From positions 25,314,125-25,378,124 of the forward strand of contig JAYGXS010000004.1 of assembly GCA_036362985.1 (NCBI GenBank): 64,000 nt of DNA, in the 5' to 3' direction. Each line of letters begins with the position of its first letter. The stretch's first letter is position 1. The position numbers were made by a program, and so were the translations under genes. This document shows, piece by piece, positions 42,960-52,439 of the stretch. The DNA comes from Ligula intestinalis (Eukaryota > Platyhelminthes > Cestoda > Diphyllobothriidea > Diphyllobothriidae). Below the pieces are notes generated by a model. It ran no database searches and was not told the DNA's origin. It worked only from the letters and a program-made list of their open reading frames with translations.

Positions 42960-43440
42960 GGATGAGGAAGAAGGGGTGTCATGCCCCGGATCAATTTGTT
43001 TATTGTTCTGAGCTTTCGAATTCTTAGGGGTGTCCATCGTCAGAGATAGGAAAGAGCAAAAAAAAGGCTGATTATAGTGGGTGAACACCAATCAGCTGTC
43101 AGGGGTCGTTAGGTCGTAAGGGGTTTAGACAAAATAATGAAAAATGGGGTAGGGGAGGGCAACTGTCGGGTTATAAATTAATTAGCTATCAGTTATGTCA
43201 AGGTCCGTCAGGGCATCAGCAAAGCAAATTGTTCAATTATAGAGGATGTGGAACTGACGACCCCTGAAAGCTGATTGGTGTACACCCACTATAAGTAATC
43301 CCTTTTTGTTGCTGTTTCTTATCTCTGACGATGGACTCCTGTAAGAGTTCGAAAGCTCAGAACAAGAAACAAATTGATCGGGTGCTCCACAACCCTTCTT
43401 TCTCATCCATACAAATACCTGGAACGTGAATGTTTTCATT
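42960..43440. mobile_element. PLE-2 terminal repeats as a large palindrome without coding sequence
   Basis: Left arm 42960-43115 and right arm about 43255-43410 are inverse: GATCAATTTGTTT, GTTCTGAGCTTTCGAATTCT, ATCGTCAGAGATAGGAAAG and GAACACCAATCAGCTGTCAG recur on the other strand at the right. The spacer of about 140 bases corresponds to the inner flank of the 1-945 element but has no GIY-YIG domain. The right arm carries the best hammerhead-like fold of the window. Confidence 0.82.
43314..43370 (+). ncRNA. Hammerhead-ribozyme-like motif of PLE-2
   Basis: Elements in order: GTTTCTT (43314-43320), TCT (43322-43324), CTGACGA (43325-43331), one unpaired T (43332), stem GGACTC/GAGTTC (43333-43338 with 43345-43350) around loop CTGTAA, GAAA (43351-43354), GCTC (43355-43358), AGA (43359-43361) and AAGAAAC (43364-43370). 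TCT pairs with AGA and GTTTCTT with AAGAAAC, giving a stem I with an internal loop. The tetranucleotide AGCT would be a self-complementary stem III, as in dimer-forming minimal hammerheads. The extra T after the CTGANGA box departs from the canonical core, and activity is unproven. Confidence 0.55.
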
Positions 43441-43743
43441 CACTATGTGGCTTCTTTGTACATAAGGCTACTGCAACGAAAGGACTTTTTTGGCTCTTTG
43501 GGAGAATCAGTTGAAAAGGTCCGCCTGAATAAACAACGCAAGTCTTTCAAATGACTATTTTCAGCGTTTGCTGAGAATGCTGACTTAGTAAAGATGACTT
43601 TTGTGGGTCCCTTAAACGGACACGGGAATATTAACGTTTGACCCAAGCCTACTTCCAGTAAGGGTTCATATCGCCATGTTGTAACCCAAACAACAGCCCT
43701 TATCTTAATTCTAGGCTTAACCGTAGCCTCAAAATAAAACCTA

Positions 43744-44715
43744 CAGTAGACGCCGTTGATCATGGAATATTTCGACATATGCGAAAGACTAATACTCTTT
43801 CGCTAATCGGAATTGACTCCAGTTGTGATACTGATTGTCGTGTAGTGCATTCTGAAGTCCTTTTAGTCAAAATAGGAAGCCGGCTTTTTAACGAGCTTCG
43901 TTCCGACTCCTAGCAAATAGTATGTATTGTAAAAACTGACTACTTAAGAAGTATGCCTTTTATCATTGATTTTGACTGCCTTTATAAATTCAAATCTATT
44001 TTATGGAAAACATGCACGAGAAAATTATTTTTTATACTTGTTTGGTAGCAAATTACGCGGTCCTCAAATTTAATACTCAAAGAAAGGGTAGTTTTCGGTT
44101 CTAAAGTTGTTGCTTATTATGGGCTTCATCCATAATAAATCGTATCCGTCAATTTATTAGTGCTGCCTCTACTGCATAAAATATATTCCAAATCTAGTTC
44201 AGTATTTGATGACAACTGGGGGACGTCTTCCTCAAACTGTAGGTGAAACTGTATATTTCGTTAAACAGGATGCACACAGTGCGAAGTTTTTAAAACTTGA
44301 ATTCGAGTGTAGCATTCACTTGTTTAGAAAATCAGTTTGCAATTGGGCATCTTTTTTAAAACCAAAAGCTACCCTTTCTTTGAGAAAACATTTGAGAAAC
44401 GCGTAATTTGCTATCAAAGAAGTACAAAAAATAATTTTCTCGTGCATGTTTTCGATAGAATAGATTTCAATGGATTAAGGCAGTCAAAATAAATGAATAA
44501 AGGCATACTACTGAAGCAGTCAGTTTTTACAATACATACGTTTTGCTAGGAGTCGGAACGAAGCTCGTTAAAAAACCGGCTTCTTATCCTGACTGCAATG
44601 ACTTCAGAATGCACTACACGATAATCATTATCACAACTGGAGTCAATTCCGATTAGCGAAAGAGTATTAAACTTTCGCATGTGTCGAAATATTGTATGAT
44701 CAACGGCGTCTACTG
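43744..44715. mobile_element. Foldback (MITE-like) element R-F1 with about 400-bp inverted repeats
   Basis: It begins CAGTAGACGCCGTTGATCAT and ends with the exact inverse. The arms (about 43744-44120 and 44330-44715) remain inverse over their length: TTTCGACATATGCGAAAG, CTCTTTCGCTAATCGGAATT, AACGAGCTTCGTTCCGACTC and CATGCACGAGAAAATTATTT recur on the other strand. TA flanks both ends (43742-43743 and 44716-44717), the target duplication of Tc1/mariner-type transposons. It has no coding sequence and would need a transposase from elsewhere. Confidence 0.88.
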
Positions 44716-44717
44716 TA

Positions 44718-45600
44718 CAGTACGCGCCAGAATTTGTGCAACATGCCGACATATGCGAAAGATTGATAATCTTTTGCTAATCGGCATTGACTCAGGTCGT
44801 GAAACTGATTGGCCTCTAGTCTATTCTGAAGTTATTTCAGTCATGCTATGATGCGGGCTTTTTAACGAGCTTCGTTTTTACCACTAACAAAAAGTTTGTA
44901 CTGTAAAAAGTAACTACGTAAATAGTACGCGTAGTTTTCATTGAAAGGGCATCCTTCGGTTTTTAAGAAAATTTCTGAACATGAGCGTTATAACGATTGT
45001 GAGGGTTTCATTCATGTTACATCGTATCCGTCAATTTATTTATGCTGCCGATACTGTTAAAAGCATAGTCTACATCTATTGCAACATTTTATGAGAACTA
45101 TGTGACTTCTTCGTCAAACTGTAGGCGAAAACTTACGTTTCCTTAAATAGGATGTACACAGAGCGCAGTTTGTAAACCTTGAAATCGAGTGTAGCAGTCA
45201 GTAGGTTTCAAAATTATTCAGCAGTTTAGAAACTTTTTTTAAACAAAAAGATACCTTTTTTTAAGCATAACATTTCAAGAAGGTGTAATTTGCTACCAAA
45301 CGAGGACAAGAATAAATTTTTTCATGCATGTTTTCCATAAAATATATTTTAATTTATAAAAGCACTTAAAATCAATGATAAAAACGCTCACTATTTACGT
45401 ATTTACTTTTTACAGTGCAAACGTTTAGTTAGTGGTCAGAACGAAGCTCGTTAAAAAGCCCGCATCATAGCATGATTGAAATTAACTTCAGAGTAGACTA
45501 GACGCCAATCAGTATTCACAACCTGAGTCAATGCCGATTAGCGTAAGCATATCAATCTTTCGCAAATTTCGGCAAGTTACACAAATTCTGGCGCGTACTG
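44718..45600. mobile_element. Foldback element R-F2, abutting R-F1
   Basis: It starts CAGTACGCGCCAGAATTTGT and ends with the inverse ACAAATTCTGGCGCGTACTG. Inner arm blocks (ATGCCGACATATGCGAAAG-like, TTTTTAACGAGCTTCG, CTGTAAAAAGTAACTACGTA) are shared with R-F1 and R-F3. TA lies at 44716-44717 and 45601-45602; the left TA is also the right TA of R-F1. Length 883 bp. Confidence 0.88.
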
Positions 45601-45884
45601 TAAATTAATCCTAATCTCAAACCCATCCCCATTAGCTGTGACATTTTGCGCAGAGGCATCTGTCCCACGGAGGTTTCTGTTCTGTTGTCCTGTCTAGAAG
45701 CCATATAAGTCATTCCTACCACGTTCTCTTTTACGTGAGGCAAGTTGAAGCATCTGTATTTACTGTGTATTGCCTTCAACCTTTGGCTTTGACCTAAGTG
45801 AATGAGGTCAAGTGATTGCATTTCTCGGTCGCCTCGGGGACAGCGAATCGCATGTGACGCAAACGACACATTCACTTAGTCGCC
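45601..45884 (-). repeat. TTAGGATT-like repeat on minus strand
   Basis: The minus strand at 45600-45740 reads GGGTTTGAGATTAGGATTAA preceded by GTAGGAATGACTTATATGGC and AGGACAACAGAACAG. It is related to the block following the hexamer array at 46685. The minus frame at 45552-45875 has no domain. Confidence 0.4.
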
Positions 45885-46170
45885 CACGGTGAATAGCAAG
45901 TGCGCACACACCAACGACGGTTTCCCCCAATCCAGTCAAACCAATCGCATCCCTGAGGCTAGCTCACAAAGGGCCTTGTTGCAGCGACTGTCGGACGGAC
46001 ACTTCGGACGCAGCCCGATTGTGCGCTCTTTGGACAGTCAACTTTGCCCCCAATCTATTCTGCACTGCTTCAGCATAAACAATTCCTTTCATCTCTTCCC
46101 CCAAGGAACCGGGCCCGAAGATTGCCGTGACAAGGGCGTTGCCTTCTAACTTAACCCACCGCGATACACA
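45885..46170 (-). repeat. R-A dispersed repeat
   Basis: AGCATAAACAATTCCTTTCA, TCTCTTCCCCCAAGGAACCG, GGCCCGAAGATTGCCGTGAC and AAGGGCGTTGCCTTCTAACT match the R-A end at 26815-27190. The plus frame here (45889-46149) is an artefact of the repeat. Confidence 0.6.
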
Positions 46171-46679
46171 AATATAGAACTAAATCAGTATTCTGAGACA
46201 TTTTACTGACTGCTGTAAGCATATAGAGTGAGGATGGCCAACATCCCTCACGGTGACTGGTCACGACAGAAAAAAACGTCATTGGAAAGTCGACATTGCA
46301 CTTAACAGAAATAAGGTAAGCACATAGACAGAATGATACCAATGCAGATTTCATAGTTAAGGCTACGAAAAGTATTGCTTTTGGAAAATGATTAAGGCAT
46401 TTCTACTGAGGGAACCTTTAATATGTACAAGACAAGAAAAGAGATGTTACTTGCGGTTCCCCCTGGCGCCATTATTTCATATTAGTTGTCCTCGAAGTCC
46501 TGCTTTCGCCATGAAATGTTCATCAGGGAAGGAAACAGTCGTTCGAATCCGTGCCTACTGAAGTCCGCACTGACTGACAACACGTTGGATAGGGATAATC
46601 CGTATGGCTGCCTAAAGAGGACACGCGAACAGAAACCTCCCATCATATATGCGACTTCGCGCCACATTCCAAGCAAATA
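46171..46679. other. No recognisable gene
   Basis: Short frames only. Confidence 0.4.
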
Positions 46680-47010
46680 AGGTATAGGATTAAGGTGAGG
46701 TTTGGGATTCAGCGTAGGGTTAGGTTTAAGGTAGGGGTAAAAAGTCAGTGCTGGGAGTAGGGGCAGGACTATGCTAAGAACTAAGGGTTGGGTCCTTGTC
46801 ATCCATGGGTTTGAGGTTTAGGGCAAGGCCAGTGATAAAAGTAAGGTGAGCGTTTAGTTTTGTGCTAGGATCAGTAAAATTGTCAAGACACGGGAATGTG
46901 TTCCTCCTAAAATTTATCGCAAGACAATTTATGTTAAGTGAGCGGGGCATTCCTATTCCCTTGTCCTGTTTTGAAAACCATCCAAGTCATTCCTACTTTT
47001 CTGTAGTTTT
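46680..47010 (+). repeat. Degenerate TTAGGG-like array and associated block
   Basis: Hexamers such as GTTTGGGATTCAGCGTAGGG, then TTAGGTTTAAGGTAGGGG and TTTGAGGTTTAGGG, run from 46680 to 46870. A block with ATTCCTATTCCCTTGTCCTG and AAGTCATTCCTAC follows. A similar pairing is seen at 9190-9480 and, inverted, at 45600-45740. Confidence 0.5.
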
Positions 47011-47643
47011 CCCCCTACATTTAGTTGCGCACACCAAGCCCATAGGTATTGAATGCTTTTTTCGACAGAGTGGAGGTTTACGATGGTTCCCTGAGTGGAG
47101 GAGGAGGGGATGGTAAATTTCGTGCACGACGTCAGCTCAATATTTGTGCTATCACATAAGCAACGCCTACGCGGACATTGAAATCGCGGCGCTTTTGGAA
47201 ATAGATAGAGGATTCATGCAGGTTCTTCACTGTTCATTCTTTTATGCGCCTATCGGCAGGTGTTTTGCAATGCAGATGTTTGCGAAGTGGAGGATGAATA
47301 TGGTTGCCGACTCCTTTCCTGAAGACATTCCAGGCATGTTCTTTTCCGTTCTGACATTAAAGAAAACGTGCAAATTAAGCACTGACTGAAAAGCTAAGGG
47401 CTGCACATCTTAAAAACCTCGCATACCGATCCCTTTTATCACCTTAGTTTATTACTAGTAGAGCCGAGCCTTGATACACGTGGATGCAATCCTCCAAAGG
47501 AGCATCTTTTAGTAGTGGCGGTGGTGGAAGCTAAAACATTTTTTGAATATAGGGATAATCAGAATAATTATCTGTTAATTTTGTTGAATAAAACAGCATT
47601 CAGTATTTCGTAGATTTAAATTTTTTGCAATATTTCACATTGC
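47011..47643. other. No recognisable gene
   Basis: A plus frame of 81 codons at 47144-47389 has no domain. Confidence 0.4.
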
Positions 47644-47960
47644 TCAGCACAAATGGTTTTTTAGTTTGGAATTTTCAGTAGCATTTATGTACTTCTTCTG
47701 TGTATTGCCTCGCTGAAACCAATGGTATCGATGTGAAGAGTGAGAGAAAATGTCAAATGATTCCATTATTTCGTCCGCTGCTATTTCAAGTCCTAGTAAT
47801 TTGTTCAGAAACTCCGTGTTATTGTTGATTGATGTTTCACAATCTTTTGTCAATGGGTGGAGCTTTCGAAATACCCTGTATCTGCCCTGCTTGTAATGTT
47901 AGATCGATGTCTGGAAACTTATTATTCTTTCGCGCATTAATAGTATAAAGAGATAAAAGG
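47644..47960 (-). pseudogene. Inverted N-terminal RT segment of a PLE
   Basis: The minus frame reads TKDCETSINNNTEFLNKLLG, then LEIAADEIMESFDIFSH. The segment IAADEIM.SFD is RT motif A of Penelope-like elements (the first catalytic Asp in SFD), here followed by a decayed SLFTSIP region. It ends against the plus-strand RT remainder at about 47960, so the N-terminal half of the RT is reversed relative to the rest. Confidence 0.68.
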
Positions 47961-49125
47961 AGCTCTAATGGGGTCAACTATTTCGGACTTCTTGGCTGAA
48001 ATGACAATGCAAAAATTATAAACTATGGCTCTGCCGCTAGTTAACCCCACGTTGTGGGTACGCTATGTCGATGATACATTTGTCATTGTTAAAATGGGAT
48101 CAACTGAAAACGCTGCATAAAAATCATTACTTAAACGATGTCACAAATCAATTTTACGCTGGAAAAAGAAGTTAACAGTACACCCCCAGTTCTTGAAGTC
48201 CTCGTACAGTGGAATGCTAACGGAACGTTTAAAACATTGGTTTACCACAAATAGACCTATGCAGAGGTTATCTTTCATTATGAGAGCAACTACCTTATTG
48301 CTCATAAGCGGACTACTGTTAGCACCCTAATCAATTGAGTAAGAACGCACAATTCTAACACCAAAATGTACCAAAAAGAAATCAAACACCTGTTCAAAAT
48401 AATCTCAAAAAATGGTTACCCTACGGAGTTTGTACATCGATGCATGAAACAAAAAGAGTTCAAACAAAAAGAAAAAGGAACTATATTTTTCCGATAAGGT
48501 GCCTAATCCAAGAAGTTGGCGAACTCTTTCATCGATTAAAAACGTGTCTGAACTCGTCGAAAGACTTTTGAGGAAGTACCAGATCCACTTGTCACACAAG
48601 CCAACGAATACACTACGAAACCAGCTTTTACACCCTAAGGATAGAGTTAGCTATTTGAACAGAAAAGAGGTCGTTTACAAAATTTCTTGCAGTGACTGTG
48701 ATGCAATCTTTTGTGTCCAATCAGGAAAGTCCGCCTCTGCACACTTACATGAATATCAATTAGAGGTAAAGAGGCGCGGCCACCTGTCCCAAGTCGCCAC
48801 GCATTAGCTTGAAACTGTGCACAAGTTTGTATGGTAACAAACCCACTTATTAGGTTTCTGCACACATAGGAAAGACAGCGAATTTTTAGAGGTCATTAGC
48901 TCTAACGACTCACGCATCAATAGGCACGTTGAAAAAGGTTCAGTGTACACCAACGTCAACGAAGCCTGGAAGAGGCATAATGAAACAAAGCCTGCTATTG
49001 ACCAACGATGACAAAACATTAGTGATGTTTCGGTTTGTTTAAAAATGCGCACTGTTCTATAACATTTCCCACAGTTTCGACGACGATCTGGTGTGCCAAA
49101 GTTGAACATTTACACAATAAAGTTT
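47960..49125 (+). mobile_element. PLE-3 type element: RT palm to terminal repeat
   Basis: From the inversion point the plus strand carries RT motif B onward, the linker, the GIY-YIG domain and a terminal motif at about 49075-49125 (CGACGATCTGGTGTGCCAAA, GTTGAACATTTACACAATAA). With the reversed segment at 47644-47960 it represents one insertion of about 1.5 kb. Neither an inverted arm nor a second terminal repeat was found. Confidence 0.78.
47966..48980 (+). pseudogene. PLE reverse transcriptase and GIY-YIG endonuclease pseudogene
   Basis: In order: MGSTISDFLAEMTMQKL (motif B), LWVRYVDDTFVIVKM (motif C with an intact YVDD at about 48060), a region broken by stops to about 48480, then a frame of 102 codons with NPRSWRTLSSIKNVSELVER and LLRKYQIHLSHKPTNTL (linker) and the endonuclease: VVYKISCSDCDAIFCVQSGK (GIY-like VVYKI, cysteine pair, the YIG-like YCGQ changed to FCVQ), SASAHLHEYQLEVKRRGHLS and VATH. 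After a stop, EFLEVISSNDSRINRHVEKG holds the conserved Glu. Several breaks make it inactive, although the polymerase motif C survives. Confidence 0.82.
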
Positions 49126-50289
49126 GTTCTCGTATCCCAAAGAATTTCATCTACCGAACTATATATCTTGGGATGCCAATTTTCAAACATGCATGCTTTT
49201 ACGGAGACACCTAAAATAAAATTTCGACATTACTATTTACGCAATTTTTAATCTGAAAGCCTGCATAGATAAGGGCTATTTAGAGAAACCGTTTGATGGA
49301 TTTTAATATTGAAGATCATTTTGCCTTCATGAGTTATTGGACCCTTGAAGATAATGTAGTAAACAAAATACTCTTGAATTTGAGCTGCTCTTTGCATTCG
49401 CCCTTCATTCATGTGAAAACCTGGTTATGATATACTAATCTACAAATTTATCTGCTTTCTTTGTCTTAAATATAACCGTGAGGCTATCTGCTCAGTAAAC
49501 TTGCACCACTAAACTTGCAATTTTTAGCGAAGATAGTTCATCACGCCAGCTTTTGCACTTTTTGTCCCATATGTCGAATATGTTATCCTCCCACGTTAAT
49601 TTTCGCACGCCTTCCCCAAACAAAACTGCATGCAACGTAAAAAACCGCCGCGATTGGTAGGATGCCCTCAAATGGCAATCAGAGAACAAATTGCCAATTC
49701 CAAACTTGCTGTCGACAAACTGCCGTTCAATCTACAGCCGAATTCAAGATCTGAAGTTATTTATTTTGAAAACACAGCAAAACTGAAGTTATTTGCCGAT
49801 CGCAACCTATTATACATCCGCCATTTTGCTGCCTTCGCGCGGACAAGAAATACTTACCGAAAAGTACATTGTGATGGAGTGGCTTTCTTGTCAAGCTGAA
49901 AGGATGCATACAGTGCATGTCCCTCTATACAGAGATAATCTGATAGATACTCTCACTTTCGTATGCAAGCTCCGACTGTTATGTGATTGTTAAGACATTA
50001 TTTATGTCAGCATCTACATTGCACCCTCTACAGACGAAAGTGCTTAAGTCCGCTTTTTCGACTTTCTTTCCCAAAGCCTGCAGTGCGAGTATATAAGTCT
50101 TTTATGTGGTGATTTTAACAGTGTAAACCTACGTCCTCTTACATTGTTAGGATTTTCCGATCTGGTTTCCTTTAAAACTCTCACCGACGCCCCTTTGGGT
50201 CACGTTCTGATAAACTATTCCAAGCTTGTTTGTTGTTAAAAGAAAGTTCTTCTGTCAAGCTCAAAACAGTCTGTCATTGGGCCTCCTAA
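49126..50289. other. No recognisable gene
   Basis: A plus frame of 89 codons at 49630-49899 and a minus frame at 49492-49689 have no domain. Confidence 0.4.
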
Positions 50290-51815
50290 AATACAGTATT
50301 GCAAGTCCAACATGCAGCTTTCATGACAAAATTTAACTTTGTAGTTTAGCATGGGTTTGGACAGGTTATTTTGTCCTACTGAGTAAAGATAATAATTAGA
50401 AATGCTTTAGTTTGAAAAATTGACCTCTACATTTAACGTTATGAAGCGAAATAGGCACTAATTTGGCTAAATCATGACTAAGTTAGTATCAAAGGAATTT
50501 TCTATGCTATAAGGTATGACAAAACCAATTTTTTTATTCATATGCATTTTGTTGTAGAAAAATTCCAAAATAAGTAAAAATAAGTGGAAAGCTTATCTCT
50601 TCCAGAACTATAAAATTTTGTCCAAAGTTGCTCAAATGAAAATGAAGCCAAGGTTAAGGAATTGACTTTATTTTTGAAACAAACAGCAATTTAGAATTTA
50701 AAAAGTATGTTTAGCTTACCTGTGAAGCATTTTGCACAAAAATACGGTAGCAAAAGGTCTTCATCACATTTTTTAACTTACTGCTCAATCTGGAGCATAA
50801 TTAATGTGTCCGCATACGTTACCGCAAAGACAATGTAAAGGAGACCTCACTTAATATAAATATATAAATTGTACGTTCGGTTCATGCGTTATTTAAAAAT
50901 GGAACAGACAGAACAATAATAAGGTATTATAAAAAATGACAATATAAATGGCCAGTCTTTTTGCGTTCGCCAGCTTACAACAGATCGTGGAATTAATACA
51001 TTCATGCGAAATAATCCATTATAAGGAAAAAAGTAATTTCGTAAATTTCTTGTCAAATTGAATCGTTTATCTTCAGTTGAATTATAGCCATTTTAAAAAA
51101 GGCTCCATTTTTCTTGAAGCATTACCTTGGAGAAATTAAATATACTAAGAAATTAATCAGCCGAACATCTAATCAAAGCAGTTTTTAGAGAGTTAACCTA
51201 CGAAGGAAAGTTTATATTAATCTTAGGAATAACATTATCCGAGTTTTTTTGCGGACTTTGTTTTTCCCGACAATTTGGTTTGGTGCTTAGAGGCATTTCG
51301 AAGTATGGTCCACATCGCAATCTTCATAAATATTTATATTTCGAAACTGATTTTTGGTAAGTGCTCTTTGTATATATCTTACTTTAAAGATTTAAATGTA
51401 AACGTTGAACAGAAGTAAACTTTATGAATATCCACATAAAGACACTGAAGACTATGAAAACTATACCAGATTATATTGGATGATATTCAATTTACAGTTA
51501 TTCACTTATGGTACAAAATGTACAAAATACTGTGACGTAGGAATGGTTTTTATTAGATAAAGCATTTGGTTACATTCCATTTTCAACTTACGAAAATATT
51601 AAATTTATTGTTCTAATTTATAGTTATTTTTTACCTCTCCGGAACTCGGGCATTGTCGGGAAAACTTTATTTTTCCTAAAAAAACTTAGTACTTCTTATA
51701 GGTTTTTTAAGGATCTTATGATGTTCATTATTATTTCTATGTTTTCGTAAGTGCGTCCACGCTGGTATGCGAGTAATGATAAAAGTTTTCCAAACTTAGG
51801 CATGTTGCATGCAGC
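50290..51815 (+). repeat. R-L long AT-rich repeat, most complete copy
   Basis: The left 1.0 kb is collinear with 62965-64000: ATGCAGCTTTCATGACAAAA versus ATGCAACTTTCCTGATGAAA, TCTTCCAGAACTATAAAATT, TTTTGCACAAAAATACGGTA, GCGAAATAATCCATTATAAG and TTAGAGGCATTTCGAAG-like blocks. The right 0.5 kb is collinear with 61670-62180 (TCATTATTATTTCTATGTTT, TTCGTAAGTGCGTCCACGCT, GGTATGCGAG). No coding frame. Class unknown. Confidence 0.72.
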
Positions 51816-51826
51816 ACTCGCAGCAC

Positions 51827-51985
51827 TATATATATATATATAGCAGTAAGTGGGGTATGACAGCATCTGGGGGTTACTTGATACAGAACTGTTTCGGGCT
51901 TATTAGCCTTCATCAGCCAAGCATAACCCTGAACACCAGCTGGTCGGACAAAACAATCAAACGCACTCACAGACGGCGCAGTGAG

Positions 51986-52014
<29 letters not shown>
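51827..52014. repeat. Two TA arrays bracketing a SINE-like segment
   Basis: TA arrays lie at about 51827-51841 and 51990-52014. The 148 bases between them contain GGGCTTATTAGCCTTCATCA and GCCAAGCATAACCC, similar to the SINE-B tail read on the minus strand. The rest of the segment does not match SINE-B, so it may be a different SINE with a related tail. Confidence 0.6.
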
Positions 52015-52016
<2 letters not shown>

Positions 52017-52439
52017 TCCAGCTGTAAGCACGCGCTGTTGGCAAGAACCAAGAAGAAAACTTGGGGGCATGGCACATGCCAAACAGTATTTGCATGCTTC
52101 AGACGTGCATTTCTTACTATATATTCTTGCCTTCATCTGCTTCTAGAACATCGAATCTTGTTCTAGAGTCCATACAATTGTTCAAAGGATTATTTTATTT
52201 TATGCTGTCCTGTTGTTTCCCTTGCCGTTAGAACGGACAGAATTTGTTTTTCGCTGTCTTAGACTTTTAAGACGCAAAGAGGAATATCTTTACAAACTAA
52301 TACTACGTGACAGAGAAAAAGGACGTTAACTTCTTTAAAAAAGGTAGCTTTCCCGATAGAACGACCCATTGGTTAGTTTTTTTACTTCTTATTTTTTATT
52401 TTCGTTTCCTCTGTTTCCCGGCTGAACGTTGAAGGAATA
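52015..52439. other. No recognisable gene
   Basis: AT-rich, no motif. Confidence 0.4.

Noticed and set aside
51737..52166. Frames with isoleucine-tyrosine repeats
   Set aside because: Produced by the TA arrays. The same holds for 33611-33793.
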